This document shows, in pieces, positions 8,838 through 16,920 of a stretch of DNA of 41,490 bases. The notes beneath the pieces are model-generated. The model was not told where the DNA came from. It did not search any database and saw only the letters and a program-made list of their open reading frames with translations. The first letter of the stretch is position 1. Every line of letters starts with the position of its first letter. The position numbers and the translations under genes are program-made. Origin of the DNA: Pseudomonadales bacterium (lineage in GTDB: Bacteria > Pseudomonadota > Gammaproteobacteria > Pseudomonadales > Azotimanducaceae); assembly GCA_030749725.1 (NCBI GenBank), contig JASMJM010000045.1, forward strand, positions 1-41,490, written 5' to 3'.

Positions 8838-10640
8838 TTAGAAAGCCGCTGTCTGGCTTATGATTTGATCGTAGAAATCTCTGTCCAGTTTCGTATAGAT
8901 CGACTCGCCGGGCTTCATTACAAAAACATCTTCGGTCACCTTGTCCAAATGGTAGGCCTCTTCCCGCAGATCATTCTTCTGCAGCTTGAAGGTTGAGGTG
9001 GTGGCGATCTCTTGCAGAACTCTCAGGAATATCGGACGAGCATAACTTGGAAGATTACCGCTAATGTGTGCAGACAATTTCGCAATGTCGAGCGTCTGAC
9101 CTGATTCCCCATTGAGCAGCAGGGCCGCCATGCCTGCACGCTCATCGGTGCCTGGAATCTGCACGCCGTAAACGTTGCTGAGTTGAATGGCACCGAAATC
9201 GTTGATGATTTCACCCACCTCATTGGTGGATACGTTTTCCCCCTTCCAGCGGAAGGTATCGCCGGTTCTATCGACAAACTGGTAATGTTTCTGAAAGTAT
9301 GCGAAGCCCACCTTGACCTCTTTCATCAGGTCGCCGCTGTTGAAGTAGACATCCCCATCCACAAGTATGTTTCTGAGCAGCTTTTTTTCGGATGCCTGCT
9401 TGCTCGTGTACCCTTCAAATTCGGATTTTTCAGTCACTTCCACCAGAAGGAGGCCCGTCTCACCGGGGCCAACAGGGATGCAATGGCCGTTCTCATCCCT
9501 GACGAGTTCATCATTGCCGACGTCGTATTGCACCAGAGTGGCGGGTGCAATGCCGATACCCACGGTACAGTTCTTATTGAACGCATTGGCGAAACCGCCG
9601 TTACCTTCGCTGGCGCCATAGAATTCTCCTATTCGGTTTATGTCGAATCTCTGCTTGAATTCCATCCAGATGTCGGGCCTTAACCCGTTGCCAACGATTT
9701 TCTGAACAGGATTGTCACCATCGTCAGACTGCGCCGGTTTGCCTAACAGGTAGCGGATGAATTCGCCGATGTAAATAAAGCCTGTACAGTTGTAGTTCCG
9801 AATGTCTTCCCAAAAGGCGCTAACGGAAAGTTTACGCCTGATGACCATAGTGGCGCCGGCGTGCAGTACGGCGACAAAACCGATTAACAATCCAGTGCCG
9901 TGATAGAGGGGCAGGCAGTTGTACATGATGTCGTCTTTGTTGCGCCGCAGCATCAGGTCTGCAGACATCATCCCTACAGGCAGAGCCCGCTTGTTGGAGA
10001 TGACGGCTGCTTTGGGCAGCCCGGTGGTCCCCGATGTGAATATATAGAAGGCGGTGTCGCCGAGGGTTATGTCATCGGTTTCCGGCAGATTGCTGCAATC
10101 GAGTGACTGGTCCTTTGAATCGATCTCCATCACCCAATTTGGCGGCGGGCTGTCACCCTCATCTCGTACAAAGATAAAATCCTGGCCGTCTGTGAGAGCG
10201 AGTTCCGGTCGAACTTCGTCGAGAGATTCAAGCAGCTCTTCGCCAAAGATACACTTCTTGGATGTGATCAGTTCGATGCAGTGGACCAGCGGAGCCCGGG
10301 TAAGATTGGTGTTGATCAATCCGCCGATGGCTCCGAGTTTGCAGATTCCAATCAGATTGACCAGGAATTCGATGCGGTTCTGCATGAACAGACTGACACA
10401 ATCCCCTTTGACGATGCCGCCTTCCTTCAGAAGGTGGGCGACTCTATTGGCTCTGGCATTGAGATCATGCCAACTGATGGACTCCTGCCCACACAGCAAT
10501 GCCACCCCGTCCGGATCGGTGCGCGCATTATTCTGCACCATGAGGGCGAACGAAATTTTCTCATCCGCTGCAGGTGGCTTGTAGGTAAGTGCCATCTTGA
10601 TGACCTTAAGATCACCCAAGATATCGTGTAACTTTCCCAT
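8838..10640 (-). CDS. FATP/very-long-chain-type acyl-CoA synthetase
   Basis: A 600-residue adenylate-forming enzyme of the fatty-acid-transport-protein type (relatives: SLC27/FATP, FadD6). It activates long or very long chain, or steroid-type, acids to CoA esters. Visible motifs are YIFTSGTTGLPKAAVISNKR near 195 (the TGLPKAA variant is typical of FATPs), EFYGASEGNGGFAN near 340, FNSGDLMKEV and RTGDTFRWKGENVSTNEV near 465, and TFKLQKNDLREE near the C-terminus. I chose the ATG at 10640 because GGGAG precedes it at normal spacing and similarity begins there. The open frame extends 34 codons further upstream without such support. The alpha/beta-hydrolase gene follows at 20 bp, forming a two-gene unit. 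Confidence 0.88.
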   Translation of the reverse strand: MGKLHDILGDLKVIKMALTYKPPAADEKISFALMVQNNARTDPDGVALLCGQESISWHDLNARANRVAHLLKEGGIVKGDCVSLFMQNRIEFLVNLIGICKLGAIGGLINTNLTRAPLVHCIELITSKKCIFGEELLESLDEVRPELALTDGQDFIFVRDEGDSPPPNWVMEIDSKDQSLDCSNLPETDDITLGDTAFYIFTSGTTGLPKAAVISNKRALPVGMMSADLMLRRNKDDIMYNCLPLYHGTGLLIGFVAVLHAGATMVIRRKLSVSAFWEDIRNYNCTGFIYIGEFIRYLLGKPAQSDDGDNPVQKIVGNGLRPDIWMEFKQRFDINRIGEFYGASEGNGGFANAFNKNCTVGIGIAPATLVQYDVGNDELVRDENGHCIPVGPGETGLLLVEVTEKSEFEGYTSKQASEKKLLRNILVDGDVYFNSGDLMKEVKVGFAYFQKHYQFVDRTGDTFRWKGENVSTNEVGEIINDFGAIQLSNVYGVQIPGTDERAGMAALLLNGESGQTLDIAKLSAHISGNLPSYARPIFLRVLQEIATTSTFKLQKNDLREEAYHLDKVTEDVFVMKPGESIYTKLDRDFYDQIISQTAAF

Positions 10641-10758
10641 CCGTTGCTCCCGCTGCTCAGTCAGCTGATGGTGAAGAACTATATAGAGGCGCGGCCAAAT
10701 ATCAATGCCTGTAGAGTGGTAGGCTGATAAGCCGTATGCCAAGAGTTTTCGTTAATCG

Positions 10759-10882
10759 GGGCGCAAGCGTATGATTGATGCAGGTTGACATTCAACTAAT
10801 TGAGATCTGCATCGACATGAGGGCGCAATCTTATGATTGACGTAGGTTGGCATTCAACTAATTGAGATCTTTATCGACATGA
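10759..10882 (+). repeat. 62-bp tandem duplication at the start of the beta-lactamase-like gene
   Basis: Two adjacent 62-bp copies (10759-10820 and 10821-10882) share nearly all bases, including a block of 21 identical bases beginning CATTCAACTA. Each copy ends in ATCGACATGA. The ATG of the second copy is the start codon of the downstream gene. The ATG of the first copy opens a 7-codon reading frame (10817-10840) that ends before the gene. The duplication therefore copied the leader of this gene, and about seven positions have since diverged. Confidence 0.9.
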
Positions 10883-12036
10883 ACGTGAAAGTTGGCGGGT
10901 ATTGCGCCGATCGCTTTGCAGCGGTCAAACATGGGTTTGTCAGCAACTTCTCGGAAGAGGAGGAGCTGGGGGCTGCTTGTTGCGTCTTTCTGCGGGGCGA
11001 GAAGATCGTGGACCTGTGGGGCGGTGTGGCAGATGAAGAAAGCGGCACCCCATGGCAGGAAGATACGCTGTGCGGATTCTATTCCGCCGGTAAGCCGCTG
11101 GTAGCGCTCGGATTACTGCAGATGATCGATGCCGGCAGCATAAAGCTGGACGAACCGGTAGCCGGGACCTGGCCGGAGTTTGCCGGGGGCAACAAGGAGG
11201 CCGTGACATTTCGTCACCTGCTGTGTCACCAGGCCGGCCTGCCTGCGGTGCGCAAACGGTTGCCTGAAGGTGCCATGCTTGATTGGGACTTGATGGTGTC
11301 TGAACTCGCGGCACAGGAACCCTGGTGGGAGCCGGGCACTCGTCACGTATACCATACCAACACCTATGGGTATCTCGTTGGTGAACCGGTGCGTAGATTG
11401 ACGGGCCTTGGGCCCGGGCAGTATATGCGCGAGAAAATCTCAAATCCGTTAGATGTGGAAATCCATTTTGGCGTTCCTGACGATGCCCTTGACAGAGTCG
11501 CCACGCTAAAATGGGAACCAAGCGACGGGGTGCCTGACCAATCCATTTTGGACCAAGACATGAGTGACGAAGAACGTATGCTGATGTATGCCGTTCGCAA
11601 CCCCTCCGGCTTGTCCAGTTTGGGGATTATGAATACTCGAGCCTGGCGCCAGGGGGAGGTGCCCTCCACAAGTGGGCATGGCACTGCCCGTGGTATCGCT
11701 AGAATCTACTCGGCGTTGGTCTCGGCCGATAGCCACGGAGGTGATCGCCTGCTTTCGGAAGCGACACTCAAGGAAGCCACCAGCCTTCAATCGGAAGGAT
11801 ACTGTCCTGCCCTGCAGCGCGAGGTGAGCTTCGGATTGGGATTTCAACTGACACGACCGGATCGGCCATTGGGTCCAAATCCAAGTTCCTTTGGTCATTT
11901 CGGCACAGGTGGCTCGTTGGGGTTTGCCGATCCGCAAACTGGAATCGGTTTCGGATACGTCATGAACCGAATCAGACCCAGGTGGCAAAACCCCAGAAAC
12001 AAAGCGCTTATAGAAGCGCTCTATGCCAGTCTTTGA
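10879..12036 (+). CDS. Serine beta-lactamase-related hydrolase (family VIII esterase-like)
   Basis: A 385-residue protein of the class C beta-lactamase/penicillin-binding-protein fold, most like the EstB-type esterases and class A beta-lactamase-related hydrolases. The SxxK motif is SAGK (Ser69, Lys72), inside FYSAGKPLVALGLLQM. The tyrosine motif is YHTNTYGYLVGE with Tyr158 as likely base. The third motif region is GHFGTGGSLGFADPQTGIGFGYVMN near 345, and FGYVMN is typical of the esterase group. No signal peptide is seen, so a cytoplasmic esterase is more likely than a periplasmic antibiotic-degrading enzyme. Only a weak ribosome site (TTGAGAT) precedes the ATG. The leader is a 62-bp tandem duplication. 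The natural substrate is unknown. Confidence 0.87.
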   Translation: MNVKVGGYCADRFAAVKHGFVSNFSEEEELGAACCVFLRGEKIVDLWGGVADEESGTPWQEDTLCGFYSAGKPLVALGLLQMIDAGSIKLDEPVAGTWPEFAGGNKEAVTFRHLLCHQAGLPAVRKRLPEGAMLDWDLMVSELAAQEPWWEPGTRHVYHTNTYGYLVGEPVRRLTGLGPGQYMREKISNPLDVEIHFGVPDDALDRVATLKWEPSDGVPDQSILDQDMSDEERMLMYAVRNPSGLSSLGIMNTRAWRQGEVPSTSGHGTARGIARIYSALVSADSHGGDRLLSEATLKEATSLQSEGYCPALQREVSFGLGFQLTRPDRPLGPNPSSFGHFGTGGSLGFADPQTGIGFGYVMNRIRPRWQNPRNKALIEALYASL

Positions 12037-12524
12037 AGCAAACTTTGAGCCTCATGTAAGACGGTTAGAAAGAGGAGCCGGTCCATACCTGTCATGCTGC
12101 AGGTGTGCCAAGGACATGCTCAATTCGCTCTTAGGCGGATATAACTCTGTAAAACAGGCTACTAACAATTGCTCTGAGTGGGGTCAGATGTCGACAAAAC
12201 AACATCATCAGAGTCGTTTCTTACGTAAAAAACAGGCTCGAATCACGTTTTCTGATTTCTGCAGGCAGCGACTTATGCACATCGACGACTTTGCCACCGA
12301 AATCCCCCGGCGATTCTCGGGATCTCACTTTGAATCTTGTCGAAGTTATCTAACATATTGAAAAACAAAGAAAAATAACTCTGGTCAAAATTTGAGCAAA
12401 TTGCGGAGACACAAGGGTAACGGCAGGTCGAGCCATCTATCTTGGAGTTATCACCAGAGTTATCCACAGAAACTGTGGATAAAACTGCGGTGGTGCCCGC
12501 AACGGATCAACTGGCGGGATTTCT
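12037..12524. other. Gene-free stretch between convergent genes
   Basis: This interval lies between the ends of the convergent beta-lactamase-like and MFS genes. The open frames in it have no recognisable protein features. It holds an A-rich patch at about 12355-12395 and the DnaA-box palindrome listed separately, and it ends at the MITE-like element. No tRNA or other RNA gene was recognised. Confidence 0.5.
12460..12482. promoter_or_regulatory. Perfect inverted pair of DnaA boxes
   Basis: TTATCCACAG (12460-12469) is followed by AAA and then its exact reverse complement. Each arm contains the consensus DnaA box TTATCCACA. A degenerate third box, TTATCACCA, lies at 12448-12456, and an A-rich stretch lies upstream. 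No dnaA, dnaN or parAB gene is nearby, so this is not evidently the chromosomal origin. It could be a DnaA-titration or regulatory site. Confidence 0.55.
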
Positions 12525-12655
12525 AGCTAGTGCCCGTCCAGATTTAGAATCCGTGCCACAGGTGCCCATCTCAAGTTATTGTTGTTACAACAAACATTTT
12601 TGCCCTGTCCCACCTATTCCGCTGGAAACACCTATTTCTGGATGGACACTAGCTA
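12525..12655. mobile_element. MITE-like element, copy 1 (119 bp plus 6-bp target duplication)
   Basis: The element at 12531-12649 begins GTGCCCGTCCAGA and ends in the approximate reverse complement (reading from the right end: GTGTCCATCCAGAA). It is flanked on both sides by the direct repeat TAGCTA (12525-12530 and 12650-12655). It encodes no protein. The internal block AGGTGCCCATCTCAAGTTAT matches a block in the second copy at 20876-21015 in reverse orientation (AGGTGCCTGCCTCAAGTTAT). The right edge overlaps the stop codon of the MFS gene, whose TAG is formed by the duplicated TA plus the element's terminal G. Confidence 0.75.
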
Positions 12656-14040
12656 CTGATTGGCGATTCATACTGCCAGATTTCGGTCTGCCGTATGCCG
12701 TAGAAGAAGATGACCAACGATGCCAGCATCCCGGGTATCAGGGCGTTGAGGGGGCCCCACTGACCGATGATATAGCCGAGGGTCACGGCGCCAACCGGCA
12801 CTGCACTCATCATCCCAAGCGTGAAAATCGACATAATCCTGGATCTGTGGCTGGCCGGGGCAATCTCCTGAACCATCAGACGGGACATGGTGGTGGAGAT
12901 TCCCATATTGATTCCCCAATAGCAGGCGGTCGCGAACATCAGGTACTCCCCGGGGTGCATCCACAGAATGGCGAGTACCACAATCCGGGTTAGCTGCATA
13001 ATTAGATACAGACGACCGGGGCGTAGCAGAGGCATGAATTTCAATAGTCCAAAATTGGCGAGCAGCGCGCCAAACGTAAAGATCATCACCATCTTCGCCA
13101 GGAAGGTAGCATCTCCCTCATAAACCCTGGTGACGATGAAAGGGATGGCAACGATCCAGGCACCCGCGTTGAAAAAGCTGGAAAAGCAGTTCAATCCGAT
13201 TACGTCCCTGGCTGTCTTGATGTGCCACGCCTCGCTCAAACCCTCTCTGATCTCGCTCAAACTCTCTCTGATCTCGCTCAAACCCTCTCTGATCTCGCTC
13301 GAACCCTCTCTGATCTCGCTCGAATCCTCTCTGATCTCGCTCGAACTCTCTGTGATCTCGCTCGAACTCTCGGTGATGGTGGTGAACGTCGAGGTCGTTT
13401 GTAATTGGCTGATCCCGAGGGGTGGTGCCGGATGCAAGCGTGAGGTGAGCAGGGCGCCGATCACAAATATCCCAGCTTGAATGATGAGAATCGTCTCGGC
13501 ACCGAAGTATTCGATTTCTCCTGCCAGCTTTGCGCCTGCAATGGAAGCCAGTGAACCGAGGCCGGTAGACAGGCTGATGGCGACTTGCAGGTTCCTGCCG
13601 GCAATGCGGTTCAATATGGTTGCCATGATAGGAGCTGAATAGGCACCGATGACACTGAGACCGACTGCACAGGTGATCAGCAACCAGAATCCCAGCAGAT
13701 CGGCGTAGATCACCAAGCCGAGGCAGAGGGGTGGAATGGCGGACAGTAGTTGCACCCGGATCAGCAGCACGCGGCCGTCCATCCGGTCGCCGATGACACC
13801 ACCCCAGAGCATGAACACCAGCCCGGGAATAGCGATCACCATCTGACCGAAACCAACCCGCTCCGGTGACTCCTGTAAAACGCCTACCAGGATCCAGGTG
13901 ACCAGCAGGGCCTGCAGACTGGTGGCAGCCATCCACAACGAATTACTACCCATGTACCAGGAGAGCTGGCTGAACCGGTCGACTGGGTGGTGATTACCAG
14001 CATCGTGAGGTAAGCCGGAGTGATTTGCATCTCGTACCAT
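12649..14040 (-). CDS. MFS transporter with a heptad-repeat central loop
   Basis: A 463-residue major facilitator superfamily protein of the EntS/MFS_3-like type. Hydrophobic segments throughout fit about 12 transmembrane helices. The loop motif between helices 2 and 3 is LWGGVIGDRMDGRVLLI near 80 (GGxxxDR form). The central loop, residues 222-270, is seven tandem copies of a 7-residue unit of the type SEIREGL, shading to SEITESS at the upstream end. It is far longer and more charged than usual and could form an amphipathic helix. Efflux of a small molecule is the usual role of this group; the cargo is unknown. The stop codon coincides with the edge of a MITE-like element. The start at 14040 has no strong ribosome site, and the ATG at codon 30 (MGSNSLW) is an alternative. 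Confidence 0.83.
   Translation of the reverse strand: MVRDANHSGLPHDAGNHHPVDRFSQLSWYMGSNSLWMAATSLQALLVTWILVGVLQESPERVGFGQMVIAIPGLVFMLWGGVIGDRMDGRVLLIRVQLLSAIPPLCLGLVIYADLLGFWLLITCAVGLSVIGAYSAPIMATILNRIAGRNLQVAISLSTGLGSLASIAGAKLAGEIEYFGAETILIIQAGIFVIGALLTSRLHPAPPLGISQLQTTSTFTTITESSSEITESSSEIREDSSEIREGSSEIREGLSEIRESLSEIREGLSEAWHIKTARDVIGLNCFSSFFNAGAWIVAIPFIVTRVYEGDATFLAKMVMIFTFGALLANFGLLKFMPLLRPGRLYLIMQLTRIVVLAILWMHPGEYLMFATACYWGINMGISTTMSRLMVQEIAPASHRSRIMSIFTLGMMSAVPVGAVTLGYIIGQWGPLNALIPGMLASLVIFFYGIRQTEIWQYESPISS
13231..13377. repeat. 21-bp tandem repeat, seven copies, inside the MFS gene
   Basis: Seven contiguous 21-bp units begin at 13231, 13252, 13273, 13294, 13315, 13336 and 13357. The consensus is CTCGCTCRAACCCTCTCTGA plus T. 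They are in frame and encode seven heptads on the minus strand. Divergence increases towards the 13377 end, suggesting stepwise expansion. Confidence 0.95.
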
Positions 14041-14068
14041 GAGGCCATCGTTGTGTACAAAACACCAT

Positions 14069-14137
14069 CATAGGTGAGTGCATTGGGATTTCATAGGTGA
14101 GTGCATTGGGATTTCATAGGCGAGTGCATTGGGATTT
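14069..14137. repeat. 23-bp tandem repeat, three copies, in a divergent promoter region
   Basis: Three head-to-tail 23-bp units (14069-14091, 14092-14114, 14115-14137) differ by only one base; each begins CATAGGTGAGTGCATTGGG or the same with one change. They lie 29 bp upstream of the MFS start and about 160 bp upstream of the TrmY-like start. They could be regulator-binding iterons for either gene, or simple slippage products. Confidence 0.9.
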
Positions 14138-14295
14138 GCACACTTGTCACGCTGGCGTTTGTAATTGATGCCACCGGATTGACCTGATAACGTTGGCAAT
14201 TGAGATTTGTTTGGGGATCAGCAATGGCGGCAGGCGTAGGGGACACCTGCATGCGGTTGTTGGGAGCAGCATCTGGGGAGTGATCAGTCTGAATC

Positions 14296-14895
14296 ATGCG
14301 TATATTCGTATTACGAGCACGCAGTGCACCCACCGACAGCCGTCGATTTCTTACTTCCGTCGGCGGTGAAGCTCACGTTGAGATTCTGGCTCAGACGCTC
14401 ACCAATACGCTGTTGCTGTCCAAGGATCACTACCGCGATGTTGTCGTTTACCTGGTGCTGGAAGCCACGGCGGATTACGCCAGGACGATCCGTTTTGATT
14501 CGAATCGTCTGCAGGATCTGGGTGGATTTCACGAGGGCGCGATGCTGGCAACGATCGCGGATGCTTTGGCTCTATCCGGTGAACTCGGCAAAGAGGAAGA
14601 GATTGATGCTGCTGCCGGTATAAGCGTGCGCACCATTAGCTTTGAACACCTGTTGAAGCAACTGGCTGAGCAATATCCCCTCTATGTCCTGCACAGGAAA
14701 GGAGCCGATATCAGGAGGGTCCAGTTTTCTGAAAACCCCTGTTTTGTCCTCACCGACCACATCCCCATGCCCAAGAAAACTTTCCACACCTTGAAGCGTC
14801 TCGGTGCTGAAAACATCAGTGTTGGGCCACGCATGTTGTTCGCCTCCCAATGTGTAGTGCTGATCCACAATGAACTGGATCGCCGGATGGCTTGA
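14296..14895 (+). CDS. TrmY-like (COG1901) RNA pseudouridine N1-methyltransferase
   Basis: A 199-residue SPOUT-class methyltransferase of the DUF358/COG1901 family. The founding archaeal member TrmY N1-methylates pseudouridine 54 in tRNA using S-adenosylmethionine. Family features are the N-terminal MRIFVLRARSAPTDS, LLLSKDHYRDVVVYLVLEA near 50, and RTIRFDSNRLQDLGGFHEG near 73. The C-terminal knot region FVLTDHIPMPKKTFHTLKRLGAENISVGPRMLFASQCVVLIHNELDRR completes the match. The length matches the family. Bacterial homologues are known but scattered, for example in vibrios, and their RNA target is not settled, so the product is named only as TrmY-like. It converges with the P5C dehydrogenase gene, leaving a 43-bp gap. 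Confidence 0.85.
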   Translation: MRIFVLRARSAPTDSRRFLTSVGGEAHVEILAQTLTNTLLLSKDHYRDVVVYLVLEATADYARTIRFDSNRLQDLGGFHEGAMLATIADALALSGELGKEEEIDAAAGISVRTISFEHLLKQLAEQYPLYVLHRKGADIRRVQFSENPCFVLTDHIPMPKKTFHTLKRLGAENISVGPRMLFASQCVVLIHNELDRRMA

Positions 14896-14938
14896 CGGGC
14901 TCTTTTTTGTGAGCGATTCGATCGGGTATCTATTCGCC

Positions 14939-16570
14939 TTAATCCGAATCCATATATGGGTAACGGAAATCAGTTGGTGGGATGAAGTTCTCCTTGATAG
15001 TCCGGGGTGAGATCCAACGTTCCAGGTTGATCCATGAACCGGCTTTGTCGTTGGTGCCGGAGGCACGGCTGCCGCCGAAAGGTTGCTGCCCCACTACTGC
15101 GCCGGTGGGCTTATCGTTGATATAGAAGTTTCCGGCGGCATGACGCAGGATGTTAGTGGCCTTAACGATGGCTCTGCGATCCTGCGCGATGATGGCGCCG
15201 GTCAGGGCGTAGGGGCTGGTCTCATCACAAATCGCCAGGCTTTCCTCAAACTTGTTGTCAGCATAGATGTAAATCGTCAGGACCGGGCCGAAAATCTCTT
15301 CCTGCATAAGGCGCGAATCCGGAGCCTCGCTAACGACTATGGTTGGTTCGATGAAGTAACCGTCCGAACTGTCGCAATTTCCACCTGTGAGAATTTCGAA
15401 GCCGTTCTCTTGCTTGGCATATTCCACGTAGCCGCTGATGTTGTCATACGCTTTCTGGTCGATGACCGCACCCATGAAATTGGAGAAATCAGATACGTCA
15501 CCCATCTTCACAGCGGCTACGTCTGCCACCAGCCGTTCTTTCAGCGATGGCCAGATCGAAGCCGGGATGTAGGCACGGCTTGCCGCTGAACACTTCTGGC
15601 CCTGGTACTCGAATGCGCCCCGAACCAGGGTGGTGGCGAGGATGTCGAGGTCGGCCGAGGCGTGGGCAAAAACAAAATCCTTGCCGCCTGTTTCACCGAC
15701 GATACGTGGATAGGAGAAGTAGCGGCGGATATCGGAACCGACTGCCAGCCAGATGGTCGAGAAGACGTAGGTGCTGCCGGTAAAGTGAATCCCGCCCAAG
15801 TCGTTGTGGTTGAGTACCGGCGGCGCCAGTTGCGGTCCGGGACCGGGGATCATGTTGATAACGCCGTCGGGCAGGCCGGCTTCCTTGAGAATCTGCATGA
15901 TGTAGTAGGCGGGCAATACGGCGCTCGAGGCGGGCTTCCAGACCACGGCGTTGCCCATCAATGCGGGCGCGGTGGGCAGGTTACCGGCGATGGACGTGAA
16001 ATTGAACGGCGTCAGCGCGAACACGAAACCCTCCAGTGGACGGTGTTCCATATAGTTGAGCACCTGACTGGTGGATTTCGGCTGGTCGTGATACACCTGG
16101 GTCATGAAGTGCGGGTTGAAGCGCCAGAAGTCGATCAGTTCGCAGGCGGAATCGATTTCGGCCTGCTGGCAGGTCTTGCTCATGCTCAGCATGGTGGCTG
16201 CGTTCAAGACGTGACGATACTTTCCGGCCAGCAGTTCCGCTGCCTTGAGCAATACGGTTGCCCGATTGTCCCAAGGCATCTCCGACCACTCCTTCTTGAC
16301 GGCATTGGCAGCGTCGATGGCCGCGTCGGCGTGGGATTCTTCTGTCTGATGATAGCTGCCTAATACCTGGCTGAGATCATGGGGGCAGCGCATCTCGACG
16401 ACTTTATCCGAATGGACCTCTTTACCGCCGATGAAGATGGGCACCTCGACGGGATTGTCGATCATGTCCTGTAGCGTCGCTTTAATCTCAGCGCGTTCGC
16501 GGGACCCAGGCGCGAAGGACAATACCGGTTCGTTGTTGGGTTCAGGGATGTTGAAGAATCCGTTAAACAT
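14939..16570 (-). CDS. 1-pyrroline-5-carboxylate dehydrogenase, ALDH4A1 type
   Basis: A 543-residue monofunctional aldehyde dehydrogenase that oxidises glutamate gamma-semialdehyde (in equilibrium with P5C) to glutamate with NAD+, the second step of proline breakdown. The sequence resembles the eukaryotic ALDH4A1 group: LTPFNFTSIAGNLPTAPALMGNAVVWKPASS near 187, FTGSTYVF near 263, catalytic Glu293 in VGETGGKDF, and catalytic Cys327 in YQGQKCSAAS. The C-terminus has QQPFGGSRASGTNDKAGS. The start at 16570 is chosen over a longer frame because GAGG lies 7 bases upstream and family similarity begins there. No proline dehydrogenase gene is adjacent, so the first step must be encoded elsewhere. This form differs from the PutA fusion common in Gammaproteobacteria. 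Confidence 0.92.
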   Translation of the reverse strand: MFNGFFNIPEPNNEPVLSFAPGSRERAEIKATLQDMIDNPVEVPIFIGGKEVHSDKVVEMRCPHDLSQVLGSYHQTEESHADAAIDAANAVKKEWSEMPWDNRATVLLKAAELLAGKYRHVLNAATMLSMSKTCQQAEIDSACELIDFWRFNPHFMTQVYHDQPKSTSQVLNYMEHRPLEGFVFALTPFNFTSIAGNLPTAPALMGNAVVWKPASSAVLPAYYIMQILKEAGLPDGVINMIPGPGPQLAPPVLNHNDLGGIHFTGSTYVFSTIWLAVGSDIRRYFSYPRIVGETGGKDFVFAHASADLDILATTLVRGAFEYQGQKCSAASRAYIPASIWPSLKERLVADVAAVKMGDVSDFSNFMGAVIDQKAYDNISGYVEYAKQENGFEILTGGNCDSSDGYFIEPTIVVSEAPDSRLMQEEIFGPVLTIYIYADNKFEESLAICDETSPYALTGAIIAQDRRAIVKATNILRHAAGNFYINDKPTGAVVGQQPFGGSRASGTNDKAGSWINLERWISPRTIKENFIPPTDFRYPYMDSD

Positions 16571-16920
16571 GTAGTACCTCGGGTTATCGCCGGTGGTGGT
16601 TACCGGCGGTGTGTAAGTTCTTGTCGCTTGCCACATCGATCGTCGCATCGGCTCGAAAGGAGTGATCCACCCCTCCTGAGTTCGCAAAGGAGAATACGGC
16701 CTGAGTCCATCCGTGGAAAGCGCGCGTAATGTAGTCAATCGGCACTCTGGAGTCAATCTGACGATGCACGGGCAGCACCCCCCTCAGCAAATTCAGTCGG
16801 ACTGAAATGCCGTGATTCCGGCATTGAGATTCACCAACGGTCGGAGGTCCTTCGATAGCCAAGGACTTTGATTAGTTACCTCTCTCCCGATACTATTGAT
16901 CCTCAAAAAAGGAGCGGGCA
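16571..16920. promoter_or_regulatory. Divergent intergenic region between the P5CDH and TIR genes
   Basis: About 350 bp without a convincing gene. It must hold the promoters of both flanking genes. Immediately upstream of the dehydrogenase ribosome site is an inverted repeat, GCCGGT (16589-16594) and ACCGGC (16602-16607), which could be an operator or leader hairpin. The right end supplies AAAAAAGGAG for the TIR gene's TTG start. I cannot place -35/-10 boxes with confidence. Confidence 0.4.

Noticed and set aside
12023-12361. 112-codon frame after the beta-lactamase-like gene
   Set aside because: It overlaps the preceding gene's end, has no ribosome site, and its Cys/Arg/Ser-rich composition shows no family features.
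12442-12993. 183-codon plus-strand frame over the DnaA palindrome and the MITE
   Set aside because: Most of it is antisense to the MFS transporter, and the rest crosses the inserted element.
13231-13377. Regular short repeats resembling a CRISPR array
   Set aside because: The 21-bp units are directly contiguous with no spacers, are in frame inside the MFS gene, and no cas gene is present.
13118-13936. Long minus-strand frame with FERDQRG repeats
   Set aside because: It is the same repeat read in a shifted frame of the MFS gene, whose proper frame has transmembrane helices and family motifs.
15662-16363. 233-codon frame antisense to the P5C dehydrogenase gene
   Set aside because: It covers the catalytic region of the dehydrogenase on the other strand and has His/Gly-rich shadow composition.
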